NCBI RefSeq assembly: GCF_000308495.1
Contig: NZ_BAFU01000064.1
Span: 1 to 64,000 of the forward strand
From: Nocardia brevicatena NBRC 12119
GTDB lineage: Bacteria > Actinomycetota > Actinomycetes > Mycobacteriales > Mycobacteriaceae
DNA: 64,000 bases
Direction of reading: 5' to 3'
Positions 43,419 to 53,095 of the stretch are shown piece after piece. Position numbers and translations under genes: made by a program. The notes beneath the pieces are model-generated. The model ran no database searches. It was not told the origin of the DNA and worked only from the letters and a program-made list of their open reading frames with translations. Every line of letters starts with the position of its first letter. The stretch's first letter is position 1.

Positions 43419-44030
43419 GTGGGAAGGCCGCCGAAACACCACGCCGACCAGCTCTTGGACGCCGCAGTGGCACTCCTCGCCCGCGGCGGTGCCGCGGCAC
43501 TGACCATGTCCTCGGTCGCCCACGCCGTCGGTGCGCCCAGCGGTTCCGTCTATCACCGGTTCCCCGACCGGTCGGCGTTACTGGCGGCACTGTGGCTGCG
43601 CACGCTCGGACGTTTTCACCAGGGCCTGCTCGCCGCGCTCACGACAGAGCCGCCCCATCTCGCCGTGGCGCTCGCCGCCCGCCACACCGTCGAATGGTCC
43701 CGCATCAACCCCGACGAGGCGGCGGTGCTGCTCGTCGGCTCCGCCGAACTCGGTGAGGCCGCCTGGGCCGCCGACTCCCGACGACGCGCGGAGCAGGAGA
43801 ACGCCGAGGTTCACGCCGCCATCGACGAGCTGGTTCGCCGGCTCGACACCGACGCCGACCAGGTTGCGCTGGCGATGGTCGACCTGCCGTACGCGGTGGT
43901 ACGGCGGTACCTGAAGGCGGGACAACCCATCCCGGCACACGCCCCCGACCTCGCCTACCGGGCGGCCATCGCACTGCTGAGGATGGACCGAACCACCAGC
44001 GACGGAGCTACCGCGCTGTCGACCGGCTGA
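43419..44030 (+). CDS. TetR family transcriptional regulator
   Basis: A 203-residue repressor. MGRPPKHHADQLLDAAVALL leads into the helix-turn-helix (about 10-55; MSSVAHAVGAPSGSVYHRFPDRSALLAALW). The ligand domain is Ala/Leu-rich, with HTVEWSRINPDEAAVLLVGSAEL as the clearest conserved stretch. The start is GTG 43419, with no strong ribosome binding site. It sits just downstream of the broken hydrolase; any original target may have decayed with its neighbours. Confidence 0.88.
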   Translation: MGRPPKHHADQLLDAAVALLARGGAAALTMSSVAHAVGAPSGSVYHRFPDRSALLAALWLRTLGRFHQGLLAALTTEPPHLAVALAARHTVEWSRINPDEAAVLLVGSAELGEAAWAADSRRRAEQENAEVHAAIDELVRRLDTDADQVALAMVDLPYAVVRRYLKAGQPIPAHAPDLAYRAAIALLRMDRTTSDGATALSTG

Positions 44031-44208
44031 CCGAGCGGAACAAAGCACCGTTTCCCGAACACGGAGCCCCGCGAATTCACCGAACAGTCGACACGTTCTG
44101 TCCTCTTCCGGCCACACCGGCTGTCACATGCGAGCCATCGGGGACGGTCCGACGGTGTTCTCGCACCGGTATATTGACCGAAATCAGGCGATCTTCCCTC
44201 ACCAATAC

Positions 44209-44232
44209 GTGTTCATACACATGCGTGAACAC
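44209..44232. promoter_or_regulatory. Inverted repeat upstream of the XRE-DUF5753 gene
   Basis: GTGTTCA-N10-TGAACAC, 53 bases before ATG 44285. Seven-base perfect arms one helical turn apart fit a dimeric regulator site, possibly for the XRE protein itself. Confidence 0.5.
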
Positions 44233-44284
44233 AGGAATCAGGCCGCAATAGTGCGAACCGCATAGCGGAAGCGAAAGGAAGGCC

Positions 44285-45145
44285 ATGGCGGGTAAACGCA
44301 CCATCCTCACCGCGGGGTTGCGCCGACTGTCGGTGCTACTGCTGGAAATGCGAGAAAACGCCGGCTTGACCAAGGAAGAGGTCAGCGCCCGAACCGGGAT
44401 CAATGTCACGACGCTCTATCGCATCGAGACGGCGCAGGCGCGACCGCAGCGACGCACCCTGATGACGATGCTGGATCTCTACGGCGTGGGCGAGGAACGG
44501 CGCCAGGATGCGCTGACGCTGCTCTCGGACGCCCAGAAGCCGGGAATGTCACGCCCGTACGAGGCCAGTCTCTCCGAAGTGTATGCGGCGTACATCAATT
44601 TCGAGTCGGTCGCGCTGTCGGCACGGCACTACCAGACCTCGTTCATCCCCGGACTGCTGCAGACCGAGCAGTACGCGATGGCGGTCATCGATACCTGTAT
44701 GCCGAAACTCGAACCCGTGGTGCTGGAACGCCGCGCCCGCGCCCGAATGGACCGCGCGGCCGTACTGGACAAGGACGACCCTCTCGAACTGTGGGTGGTC
44801 CTGGACGAGGCGGCCATCCGACGGGTGGTCGGCGGCCCGGAGGTGATGAGCGGTCAGTTGCGCCGGCTGGGCGAGGAAACCAAGCGCAAGAATGTGATCC
44901 TGCAGATCCTGCCGTTCGACGCGGGAGCGCATCCCGGCATGATCGGGTCCTTCACGATCCTGGACTTCCCCGACCCGGCCGATCCGGAGCTGGTGTACGC
45001 CGAGGGTATCGCTGGGGACGCGCTCATCGAGGGGCATACCGAGATCCGCCGGTTCGGCGTCATTTTCGACCAGCTGCGTGCAATGGCGTTGAGCCCGAGG
45101 GATTCCGCGGCCATGATCGCCGAAGCGGCCGAACGCACGGGGTGA
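44285..45145 (+). CDS. XRE family regulator with DUF5753 domain
   Basis: A 286-residue helix-turn-helix protein of the large actinobacterial WhiJ-like group. The HTH (about 14-68) reads LLLEMRENAGLTKEEVSARTGINVTTLYRIE split over it. The DUF5753 domain (about 100-280) shows SFIPGLLQTEQYAMAV, ERRARARMDRAAVL and LWVVLDEAAIRRVVGG, then ILPFDAGAHPGMIGSFTILDF. In streptomycetes these genes usually pair with a small DUF397 protein; none is found next to this one. An inverted repeat lies upstream. Target unknown. Confidence 0.92.
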   Translation: MAGKRTILTAGLRRLSVLLLEMRENAGLTKEEVSARTGINVTTLYRIETAQARPQRRTLMTMLDLYGVGEERRQDALTLLSDAQKPGMSRPYEASLSEVYAAYINFESVALSARHYQTSFIPGLLQTEQYAMAVIDTCMPKLEPVVLERRARARMDRAAVLDKDDPLELWVVLDEAAIRRVVGGPEVMSGQLRRLGEETKRKNVILQILPFDAGAHPGMIGSFTILDFPDPADPELVYAEGIAGDALIEGHTEIRRFGVIFDQLRAMALSPRDSAAMIAEAAERTG

Positions 45146-45300
45146 TGTACGCAACGGTCGTATCGCGCGGCACCGGCGCCGAGCACCTCGGGCCACACGT
45201 CCGATCGACGGGCCGAACGGGTATTCCTACCGGCACGACCGCTGTCCGGCCGGTCACCAACCGCATATCTCACCGAGCCATTGCGGAAACGAGGGGTTCC

Positions 45301-45885
45301 ATGGCCGATGTCCACGCCACGCCCGGCGCGCAGAAATTGCCCGAGCCGAAGCGGGCGATGGGCCCGTGGCTGCTGCGTATCCGCAGGCGGCGGGCGCAGC
45401 CCTCTGTACGCACAAGGCATTCGGTATCCACTTCCTCACCTTCATGGTGACCTTCACGGTCATATGCTCCGGTATCACCTCGGCCTCCACGGCCGCGCGG
45501 GCCTTCGCGTCGAACTTCGCCGAGGCGTTCGAATTCGACCTCGGTACCGGTATCGGGATAACCCCCTCGCGCTGGCGTTCACGGTAGCGCTCGCGGCGAT
45601 CAACCTGCGCGGGGTGAGCGAGAGCGTCAAGGCCAATGTGCTGTTGACCTGTGTGGAGTTGTCGGGCCTGTCGATCGTCATCGTGGTCGGACTGTAGGCA
45701 CTGGGCTTCGGCAACGGCGGCTTCGGCCGGGTGACCGAGTTCTCCACCTCACCGACCGGGACCTCCGGCAGTACACCGTCGCGGGAGTGCTGCCGGCGAC
45801 CGGGGCCGTGCTGTGGGTGGTGAACCGCATGCTCGGGCAGCGGTCCGGGAACAACTCCATCGACCCGGCGATCGACGTGGAGTAA
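45301..45885 (+). pseudogene. Amino-acid permease (APC family), broken
   Basis: ATG 45301 starts MADVHATPGAQKLPEPKRAM, an APC permease N-terminal tail, and frame is then lost. FGIHFLTFMVTFTVICSGITSASTAARAF (membrane segments, about 45420-45510), LALAFTVALAAINLRGVSESVKANVLL and VELSGLSIVIVVGL then a stop follow in different frames. A C-terminal tail (VLPATGAVLWVVNRMLGQR, ending at TAA 45883-45885) remains. Several hundred codons of membrane domain are missing. Nonfunctional. Confidence 0.8.
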
Positions 45886-45995
45886 TCCCGCCGTCGACGC
45901 TTCTTCCGTCGACCGCACCGGTGCGTCCGGTCGACGGAAGCGAGTACCGATCGTGGACATGACGGGCGCCCGCGCGATCGGTAACGTATTCGCCG

Positions 45996-46535
45996 ATGAC
46001 AAGTATGGAAGCCAGGTTTCGCGATGCGGCCGGGACGGTTCCGCTACCCGACCCGTGGAACCTCAACGCCTACCTCGCCGCGGTGGCCAAATACCGGAAG
46101 CGGCCGCTGTCGCTGCAACCGGTTCACCGGTCGGCCCTGGCCGATATCGGCTGCGGCGGTAACGGACTGTGGATCGCCCGCAAACACGACGACATCATCG
46201 TCTATGATTCCGCGGCCACCGGCCGCAACGCCGAACATATCGTGTTGCACGCGGTCGGGCATATGCTGCTCGGCCACTACGGTACGACCCCGTCGACGGA
46301 AGCCGACGCCGAACAGACCCGTATCTCCTTCAGCGCGCTCGACCCCGCGCTGCTCGACGCGCTCTCGACCATTGCGCCCGGGTCCATCGAGCAGATTCTC
46401 GGCCGCGACGATTTCGGCTCCGAACGCGAGCAGGAGGCGGGGGTCTTCGCCGAGATGACCATGGTCTACGCCGCCCTGCCCCGCCGCCGGAGTCGGTCGT
46501 TCTGGCCGTTCGGCCGCAAGAAGCAGCGGGGCTGA
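45996..46535 (+). CDS. ParH/ImmA-IrrE-like protein with degenerate metal site
   Basis: A 179-residue protein resembling actinobacterial ParH-like or IrrE-like domains: FRDAAGTVPLPDPWNLNAYL, then RPLSLQPV, NGLWIARKHDDIIVYD and NAEHIVLHAVGHMLLGH. Active members have HExxH; here it is H85-A-V-G-H89, so the catalytic Glu is Ala and protease activity is unlikely. His94 is kept. There is no membrane segment; the tail is basic (RRRSRSFWPFGRKKQ). It follows a decayed permease and, further upstream, an XRE gene, a common partner of this fold. Function unproven. Confidence 0.65.
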   Translation: MTSMEARFRDAAGTVPLPDPWNLNAYLAAVAKYRKRPLSLQPVHRSALADIGCGGNGLWIARKHDDIIVYDSAATGRNAEHIVLHAVGHMLLGHYGTTPSTEADAEQTRISFSALDPALLDALSTIAPGSIEQILGRDDFGSEREQEAGVFAEMTMVYAALPRRRSRSFWPFGRKKQRG

Positions 46536-46645
46536 CCGGCGGGGCGAAACCGGCACCGTTACCCACGCGGGGCCGCGCCATCGTCGCGGCCACGCGCGGG
46601 GCTGTCGACGGACCATGGCCGGCGGCATCCATTAGGCTCGTCGCC

Positions 46646-47146
46646 GTGGCCGAACCGCGACCGAGTATCGCTCCGCATCCCGATATCACCCCGCTGGCCG
46701 GTCTGTTGGGGACTTGGCGCGGCTCCGGCGCGGGCGAATACCCCACCATCGAACCATTCGGCTACCTGGAGGAGATCGACTTCGGCCATATCGGCCGGCC
46801 CTTCCTCACCTATCGGCAGCGCACCCGCTCCACCGAGGACAGCCGCCCACTGCACGCGGAAACGGGATACCTGCGCTGTCCGCGGCCCGACCGGGTGGAA
46901 CTCGTCCTCGCCCACCCCACGGGTATCATCGAGATCTGTGAAGGACCGCTGACGGTGACCGACGACGGGGGGATTCGGCTGGAACTGAAGTCCACCGTCA
47001 TCGGCCGCACCCGCACGGCGAAGCCGGTGACCGAACTCGGTCGGTCGATCCACCAATACGGTGACATCATCGAATACACGCTGCGCATGGCCGCCGTCGG
47101 GCAGCCTTTACAGCATCATCTGGCGGCCACGCTGCACAGAATCTGA
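46646..47146 (+). CDS. Nitrobindin-like FABP family heme protein
   Basis: A 166-residue ten-stranded beta-barrel heme protein, homologous to mycobacterial nitrobindins, which bind ferric heme and isomerise peroxynitrite to nitrate. The family motif GTWRGSGAGEYP (22-33) is present, and the C-terminal AAVGQPLQHHLAATLHR carries the proximal heme His. GTG 46646 starts the frame with no clear ribosome binding site. It probably protects against reactive nitrogen species in the cytoplasm. Confidence 0.9.
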   Translation: MAEPRPSIAPHPDITPLAGLLGTWRGSGAGEYPTIEPFGYLEEIDFGHIGRPFLTYRQRTRSTEDSRPLHAETGYLRCPRPDRVELVLAHPTGIIEICEGPLTVTDDGGIRLELKSTVIGRTRTAKPVTELGRSIHQYGDIIEYTLRMAAVGQPLQHHLAATLHRI

Positions 47147-47361
47147 ACAGTTCATCACAAACCGGTCACGGGCTCGGGGCGGTCATCACGATTCGTGCCG
47201 ACCGCCCGTCTCGTGAGCTCTCCACCTTGTCTTGCCGGCTATACGGGCTTAATTTGGCCTCAACGGCAAATTGCCAGGACACAACTTTCGGGTTGCGCAA
47301 CCGCGAAGGAACCGCTCGACCTCTCCCATCTGCCGAAATCTCTGATCCGAGGGAGCCGGAC

Positions 47362-47586
47362 ATGAAACATGTCACTCTCGCTCTCATCACAGCCGGAATG
47401 ATTCTGGGCGGCGCCGGCGTCGTCGAGATCCTCGATACCGATATCGCGGCGTCCGCGCCGGTATCCGCCCCGGACGCCCCCAAAGAAGTGACCGCACCGA
47501 GGTCGGTCGACGACAGCGCCGTCAAGCTCGTCCACGTGGTCTACCCGGACGCGACCTGGCTCGGCCTCGCGGGCGCCGTACCGTAA
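47362..47586 (+). CDS. Small secreted or membrane-anchored hypothetical protein
   Basis: A 74-residue product with a good GAGGGAG site before ATG 47362. It begins with a hydrophobic signal-like segment (VTLALITAGMILGGAGVVEIL). An Ala/Pro-rich stretch ending APKEVTAPRSVDD follows, and a short C-terminus. No cysteine follows the signal, so it is either secreted or anchored. There is no recognised family. It is convergent with the penicillin-binding gene, 30 bases away. Confidence 0.6.
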   Translation: MKHVTLALITAGMILGGAGVVEILDTDIAASAPVSAPDAPKEVTAPRSVDDSAVKLVHVVYPDATWLGLAGAVP

Positions 47587-47616
47587 CCTCATCGGGCCCC
47601 CTCCGATCGGGCGAGC

Positions 47617-49404
47617 TCAATAACCCGGCGGCAGCGCCGCCAGCATATCCCGGGTAACGGCCACCGCATTATCCGAACTACCGCCCTCGACCAGTAGCGT
47701 CGCGAACGCCAGGTCACCGCGGTAGCCGACGAACCAGGAATGCGAACCGCCGTCGACCTCGGCCTCGCCGGTCTTACCGAACACCTCGCCCTGATCCGCG
47801 ATGCGCGCCGCGGTGCCGTCGGTGACGACCTTGCGCATCATCGTCCGCAGCCCGTCGATCACCGCCGGGTCGATCTTCGGCCGGTCACCGTCGACCGCGG
47901 TTTCCCGGCCCGCGATCAGATATGGCACCGGCGTGGACCCGTGCGCGACCGTCGCCGCGAGCACGGCCATCCCGAACGGGCTGACCACTACCATGCCCTG
48001 ACCGATACCGTTCTCGACGCGTTCGGTCGAATCCTGGGCCACCGGAACCGAACCGGAGAAGGTCGGCAGTCCCGCCACCGTGTAATCGGGCCCGATCCCC
48101 AATGCCGCCGCGGTATCGTGCAACGCCTCGGCCGGCAATTCACCGGCCAGTATCGCGAACGAGGTATTGCACGATCGTTCGAAGGCGGTGGCCATGGGTA
48201 CGTCGCCGACGGAGAAAAGATTGTAATTGGGGATGGTGCGTTCGCCGATCACAGCCGTACTCGGGCACGGCAGCACGGTATCGGGGCCGGCCAGGTCGGC
48301 GGTCATGGCCGCCGCGGCGGTCACCGTTTTGAACACCGAACCGGGCGGATACTGCCCGATGGTGGACACCGGTCCGTCCCGGTCCGCGGCCTGGTTCTGC
48401 GCGACCGCCAGAATCCCGCCGGTCGACGGCTGCAACACCACCATCATGGCCTGTTCGGCGCGTCCGTCGACAGCGCGCTGAGCGGCGTCCTGCACATTGC
48501 GGTCCACGCTCAGCGCGAACGACGGGGCCGGCTGCGACGGCACCTCGTGCAGCACCCCCGTCTCCACACCGTTGGCGTTCAGCACCACCACACTCCAGCC
48601 GGCCTTGCCGTCCCCCTCGTCGACGACGGTCTGTCGCACCTGGGCGAGCAGATCGGGCGCGAATCCCCGCTCGGTCGGTACCATGCCCCATTCCTCGGTC
48701 ACCCGCACCCCGGGCAGGCCGAGGATCTGCGCGCCGACCTGTCCGAACTCGGCCTCGCTCAACCGGATCAGCGTATGGGCTCCGCCGGCCCGACGTGCCG
48801 CGCCCAGGATCCGCTCGGGTTCGAGCTGCTTGTCGAACCGGCTCAATGCCGCCGACAGCGCCTCGGCCGTCGCGCGCGGATCCTCGGAATCGGCGAGGGT
48901 GAACGTCACCCGCGACAGCGTGCCCGGTACCAACACATCGCTGCCGGACTGTTCGTTCACCCGGGCCCTGGGCGCGGGATCCGCCCGGAGGACCAGGGTC
49001 TGGGTGTCGCCGAGACGCGGATGGACAGCGGACGAGCTCCAGCGCACCTTCCACCGGCCGTCGCTGCGACCCAGCTGCAACTGGCCGGTGTAGGTCCATA
49101 CGCGGTTCTTCGGCAACCGCCACCGGTAGGTGTAGTCGACAGTGGCGATATCCCCGGTGGTCCGCGCCGAACCGGTCTGCGCGGAAAGCTCTTCGGCCTG
49201 CAGCTGTTCCCACGCGGACAGCAGTACCGTACGGGCGGTTTCGGGGACGGTGGTGCGGGCCGCGGCGGTCTCGACATCCCGGGCGGCGAAAGCGGCGAGG
49301 AACGCATCCGCCGCGGGCAGAGGCCCGCTCCGAACCGAGGCACAGCCGGAAGCCGCGATTGTGAACACCGCGGCTGTCAGCACGAGGATCAGGCGGATCG
49401 ACAT
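47617..49404 (-). CDS. Penicillin-binding lipoprotein (transpeptidase with NTF2-like domain)
   Basis: A 595-residue class B penicillin-binding protein of the MecA/PbpA type, cross-linking peptidoglycan outside the membrane. ATG 49404 gives a lipoprotein signal (ILVLTAAVFTIAASGC). An NTF2-like MecA_N domain (about 28-140) and a dimerisation domain follow. The transpeptidase domain has SVFK in PPGSVFKTVTA, SCN in RSCNTSFA and KTG in FGKTGEAEV. It corresponds to Rv2864c. Upstream codons to 49449 lack signal features. Confidence 0.93.
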   Translation of the reverse strand: MSIRLILVLTAAVFTIAASGCASVRSGPLPAADAFLAAFAARDVETAAARTTVPETARTVLLSAWEQLQAEELSAQTGSARTTGDIATVDYTYRWRLPKNRVWTYTGQLQLGRSDGRWKVRWSSSAVHPRLGDTQTLVLRADPAPRARVNEQSGSDVLVPGTLSRVTFTLADSEDPRATAEALSAALSRFDKQLEPERILGAARRAGGAHTLIRLSEAEFGQVGAQILGLPGVRVTEEWGMVPTERGFAPDLLAQVRQTVVDEGDGKAGWSVVVLNANGVETGVLHEVPSQPAPSFALSVDRNVQDAAQRAVDGRAEQAMMVVLQPSTGGILAVAQNQAADRDGPVSTIGQYPPGSVFKTVTAAAAMTADLAGPDTVLPCPSTAVIGERTIPNYNLFSVGDVPMATAFERSCNTSFAILAGELPAEALHDTAAALGIGPDYTVAGLPTFSGSVPVAQDSTERVENGIGQGMVVVSPFGMAVLAATVAHGSTPVPYLIAGRETAVDGDRPKIDPAVIDGLRTMMRKVVTDGTAARIADQGEVFGKTGEAEVDGGSHSWFVGYRGDLAFATLLVEGGSSDNAVAVTRDMLAALPPGY

Positions 49405-49468
49405 CGGCACCGATCGTAACGGCCGGACACCGGCAATCCGCTGGGGCACACCGGGACCGGACCGGCGA

Positions 49469-50332
49469 TCAGTCCAGCATCACGGTGGCGAAGGTGGCGA
49501 TCTGTCGAAACCCGACCGCACGGTAGGCTCGGCGGGCGATCTCGTTGAAGTCGTTGACGTACAGACTGGCGGTGCGCCCCGAGGCGACAACGGCATTGGC
49601 GACCGCGGCGGTGCCGGCGGTGCCGAGGCCGTGACCGCGGTGTTCGGGATGTACCCACACGCCCTGGATCTGGCCGGTGTGTCGGGACTGCGCTCCCACT
49701 TCCGCCTTGAAAACCACTGTGCCGTCGTCGAATCGGGCCCAGGCCCGTCCGGCTTCGATGAGACCGGCCACCCGCCTACGGTAGGCGCGGCCGCCGTCAC
49801 CGGCGCGCGGGTCCACCCCGACCTCTTCGATGAACATGGCGATGGCGGCCTCGAGGTAGGGCTCCAGTTCGTCGAGCCGGACCTGCCGCACCCGCGGGTC
49901 GGCGGTCGCCGGCGCGGCACCGCTCAGCGCCAGCAGCGGCTGACTACCGCGCAGTTCCCGTTCCGGCCCCCAATGGTCGACGAGCATCTCCCACAACGGC
50001 AGCGCCAACTCCTGGCGGCCGACCACCGACGAACAGATGCGCGGCCAGCGGATCGCCCGGTCGGCGAAGGCCCGCAGGGCGTCGCGGTCACCGCGCAACG
50101 GCACCAGGTTCACCCCGGAGAAGCACAGTGAGTCGGCGGGCCCGCCGCGGCTCCACAGTTCACCCTGACCACATTGGGTGTCCAACCCGTACTCCTGGAC
50201 CCGGGCGGCGACCATACAGCACGCCACCGGGTCGGCGTCGAGCACCCGGAGGACCTGGGCCAGGTCCCGCTTCGCGAGCCGGCGCGCGGGAACATACTTC
50301 GCGCGCCGTGTCGGCTCCAGCAGACTCCGCAC
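49469..50332 (-). CDS. GNAT family N-acetyltransferase (Rv2867c-like)
   Basis: A 287-residue protein with an N-terminal DUF4081-type region (KRDLAQVLRVLDADPVACCMVAARV) and a C-terminal GNAT domain. The acetyl-CoA loop is WVHPEHRGHGLGTAGTAAV and the C-terminal strand region is SLYVNDFNEIARRAYRAVGF. GTG 50332 matches the length of the mycobacterial homologue; the frame continues upstream without similarity. It lies 159 bases downstream of ispG on the same strand, the conserved order in mycobacteria. Acceptor unknown. Confidence 0.88.
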   Translation of the reverse strand: MRSLLEPTRRAKYVPARRLAKRDLAQVLRVLDADPVACCMVAARVQEYGLDTQCGQGELWSRGGPADSLCFSGVNLVPLRGDRDALRAFADRAIRWPRICSSVVGRQELALPLWEMLVDHWGPERELRGSQPLLALSGAAPATADPRVRQVRLDELEPYLEAAIAMFIEEVGVDPRAGDGGRAYRRRVAGLIEAGRAWARFDDGTVVFKAEVGAQSRHTGQIQGVWVHPEHRGHGLGTAGTAAVANAVVASGRTASLYVNDFNEIARRAYRAVGFRQIATFATVMLD

Positions 50333-50491
50333 GTTCCACAGCCTGCCACGAACGGCGGCGCGGCGGTACAGGTATGCGCCGTCTACATCGGAATGTGTCC
50401 ATCGACCGGGCGATATGGCCGACGGACCGCGCGGGCCGCCACGGTGCGATCGTGCGAGAGGCCACGAATCCGCATCGAGCGGCCCGATCAC

Positions 50492-51652
50492 TCAGCCGAC
50501 GGGGGTGACAACCGGTCGCCCGGTGCCCGCGTCCCCGCCCATCTCCTCGGCGATCCGTATGGCCTCTTCGATCAGGGTCTCCACGATCTGCGCCTCGGGC
50601 ACGGTCTTGATCACCTCACCCTTGACGAAGATCTGGCCCTTGCCGTTGCCCGAAGCCACGCCGAGGTCGGCCTCCCGCGCCTCGCCCGGACCGTTGACCA
50701 CGCAACCCATGACGGCCACCCGCAGCGGCACCTCGAGTCCGTCCAGACCGGCGGTCACCTCGTTGGCCAAGGTGTAGACGTCCACCTGCGCTCGGCCGCA
50801 CGACGGGCACGAGACGATCTCCAGTTTCCGCGGCCGCAGATTCAGCGACTGCAGAATCTGCGTACCGACCTTGACCTCTTCGGCGGGCGGAGCCGACAGC
50901 GACACCCGAATGGTGTCGCCGATGCCCTCGCTCAACAGCGCGCCGAACGCCACCGCCGATTTGATGGTGCCCTGGAACGCCGGACCCGCCTCGGTGACAC
51001 CCAGGTGCAGCGGATAGTCGCACCGCGCGGCCAACTGCCGGTACGCCTCGACCATCACCACCGGGTCGTTGTGCTTGACCGAGATCTTGATATCGCCGAA
51101 CCCGTGCTCCTCGAACAGGCTCGCCTCCCACAGCGCCGATTCGACCAAGGCCTCCGGGGTGGCCTTGCCGTATTTGGCCATCATCCGCTTGTCCAGGGAA
51201 CCCGCGTTCACACCGATACGAATCGGGATACCGGCGGCGCCGGCCGCCTTGGCGACCTCGGCGACCCGACCGTCGAACTCCTTGATGTTGCCCGGGTTGA
51301 CGCGCACCGCGGCGCACCCGGCGTCGATGGCGGCAAAGATATAGCGCGGTTGGAAGTGGATATCGGCGATCACCGGGATCTGCGACTTCTTCGCGATCGT
51401 GGCGAGCGCGTCGGCGTCCTCCTGCCGCGGGCAGGCGACCCGCACGATATCGCAGCCCGACGCGGTGAGCTCCGCGATCTGCTGCAGGGTCGCATTGATG
51501 TCGTGGGTTTTGGTGGTGGTCATCGACTGCACCGAGATCGGGTGGTCGCTGCCGACACCGACACCGCCCACCATCAGCTGACGGGTCTTGCGTCGGGGTG
51601 CGAGCACGGCCGCGGGCGCGGCCGGCATACCCAATCCGATTGTGCTGGTCAC
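50492..51652 (-). CDS. ispG: 4-hydroxy-3-methylbut-2-en-1-yl diphosphate synthase
   Basis: A 386-residue iron-sulfur enzyme (GcpE) converting methylerythritol cyclodiphosphate to HMBPP in the MEP isoprenoid pathway. Its N-terminal TIM barrel includes [32 protein letters not shown] and [18 protein letters not shown]. The C-terminal [4Fe-4S] ligands are SCPSCGR and [12 protein letters not shown] 51652 ([13 protein letters not shown]) fits mycobacterial GcpE; the frame is open to 51691. It lies near dxr of the same pathway, with rip1 between, as in M. tuberculosis (Rv2868c). Confidence 0.96.
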   Translation of the reverse strand: MTSTIGLGMPAAPAAVLAPRRKTRQLMVGGVGVGSDHPISVQSMTTTKTHDINATLQQIAELTASGCDIVRVACPRQEDADALATIAKKSQIPVIADIHFQPRYIFAAIDAGCAAVRVNPGNIKEFDGRVAEVAKAAGAAGIPIRIGVNAGSLDKRMMAKYGKATPEALVESALWEASLFEEHGFGDIKISVKHNDPVVMVEAYRQLAARCDYPLHLGVTEAGPAFQGTIKSAVAFGALLSEGIGDTIRVSLSAPPAEEVKVGTQILQSLNLRPRKLEIVSCPSCGRAQVDVYTLANEVTAGLDGLEVPLRVAVMGCVVNGPGEAREADLGVASGNGKGQIFVKGEVIKTVPEAQIVETLIEEAIRIAEEMGGDAGTGRPVVTPVG

Positions 51653-51762
51653 GTTCGGATGCCTGCTTTCATCTCCAGTGGGGCCGTTCACCTGCCGAGT
51701 CTAGTCGGGACACGCGAAGCCGCCCGTGTGACCGCCATGACAGCGCGTCACCGGTTCGGGTC

Positions 51763-52962
51763 CTAGAGGATGCTGATCGGATTGACGATATCCGCGGCGA
51801 GGGTCAGGAGCATGTACGCGCCGCCCACCACTACCGCGACATAGGTCATGGGTAGGAGTTTGAGGTAGTCGACGGGGGCGCCGGGGGCCAGGCCGCGCCG
51901 GCCGCGCACGGTGTTGCGGATCTTCTCGTAGAGCACCACGGCGATATGGCCGCCGTCCAGCGGGAGCAGCGGCAGGATATTGAACGCGCCGAGGAAGAAG
52001 TTCAGGCTGGCCAGGACCAGGATGAAAACGTTCCACTTCCCGAGCTCCGCCGATTCACCGCCGATCCGGCTGGCGCCGTAGACACTGACAGGGGTCTCGG
52101 GGTCCCGCTCACCACCGGTGACAGCGGTCCACAGCGCCGATACCTTCGCGGGCAGTTGCAGCAGGGACTGGAAAGTACGGACGAACAGGTCGCCGGTGAA
52201 ATCGAGGGAGGCCGGTATCGCGGCGAGAACGCCGTACTGGACGGGTTCGTAGTAGTCCATGCCGACGCCGACCACCCCGACCTCGCGCCCCGGCCCGCCG
52301 TCGGCGGGGTAGCGCATGACCCGCTCGGGGGTGATGGGCACGGTGAGGGTCTGGCCGTCGCGCTCGACGGTGTAGGCGAACGGGCCGGTCTGCCGCTGGG
52401 TGAGCTGCTGGAATTCCTTCCAGGTGTCGACCTCCACACCGTTGACGGCGGTAACCACGTCACCGCGCCGCAGCCCCGCGCGCTGCGCCGGGCCGAGCCC
52501 GGTGCAGGTGCCCAGCGAACCGTCGGGGTTCTGCGGCGCCACACAGCTCATCTCGCCCAGAGCGGTCTCCGGCGGCTGATTCAGGCGCGGCAGACCCCAC
52601 CCGACCGCGAGCACCACGATGAGGACGAAACCGAGCACGAAGTTCATCGCGATACCGCCGCTCATGACCACCAGACGCTTCCAGGCGGCCTGTCGGTACA
52701 TGGCCCGGTCGAGCTCTTCCGGGGCCAGTTCGTCGAGCGCGGTCATCCCGGCGATATCGCAGAAACCACCCAGCGGCAGGGCTTTCACCCCGTATTCGGT
52801 TTCCCCACGGCGGAACGAGAAGATCTTGGGGCCGAAACCGATGAAGTAGCGGCGCACTTTCATACCGGTGGCCTGCGCCGTCCACATATGCCCGCACTCG
52901 TGCAATGCGATCGAGAGCGTGATGCCGAGGGCGAACAGGACGAATCCCAATGCGAACACCAT
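51763..52962 (-). CDS. rip1: Site-2 intramembrane metalloprotease Rip1/RseP
   Basis: A 399-residue zinc protease that cleaves anti-sigma factors and other substrates inside the membrane. The first membrane helix carries HExxH (SIALHECGHMWTA). The PDZ-like domain (about 160-240; GLGPAQRAGLRRGDVVTAVNGVEV) is split by long loops. The second metal motif is ILPLLPLDGGH. ATG 52962 begins MVFALGFVLFALGI, giving the expected N-terminal helix; upstream open codons are basic and unrelated. Homologue of Rv2869c, between dxr and ispG. Confidence 0.94.
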   Translation of the reverse strand: MVFALGFVLFALGITLSIALHECGHMWTAQATGMKVRRYFIGFGPKIFSFRRGETEYGVKALPLGGFCDIAGMTALDELAPEELDRAMYRQAAWKRLVVMSGGIAMNFVLGFVLIVVLAVGWGLPRLNQPPETALGEMSCVAPQNPDGSLGTCTGLGPAQRAGLRRGDVVTAVNGVEVDTWKEFQQLTQRQTGPFAYTVERDGQTLTVPITPERVMRYPADGGPGREVGVVGVGMDYYEPVQYGVLAAIPASLDFTGDLFVRTFQSLLQLPAKVSALWTAVTGGERDPETPVSVYGASRIGGESAELGKWNVFILVLASLNFFLGAFNILPLLPLDGGHIAVVLYEKIRNTVRGRRGLAPGAPVDYLKLLPMTYVAVVVGGAYMLLTLAADIVNPISIL

Positions 52963-53095
52963 CTGCCCTACAGCCCTCCTGCGTTGCGCAGCTCGTCGAC
53001 TCCCGGCGCGCACGCGCACCGAATCGGCCGCGAGCACGTATCAACAGTAACCGCCCACCAACGTTGGGTGCTGCCTGCCTCGACCGGAAATCGGC

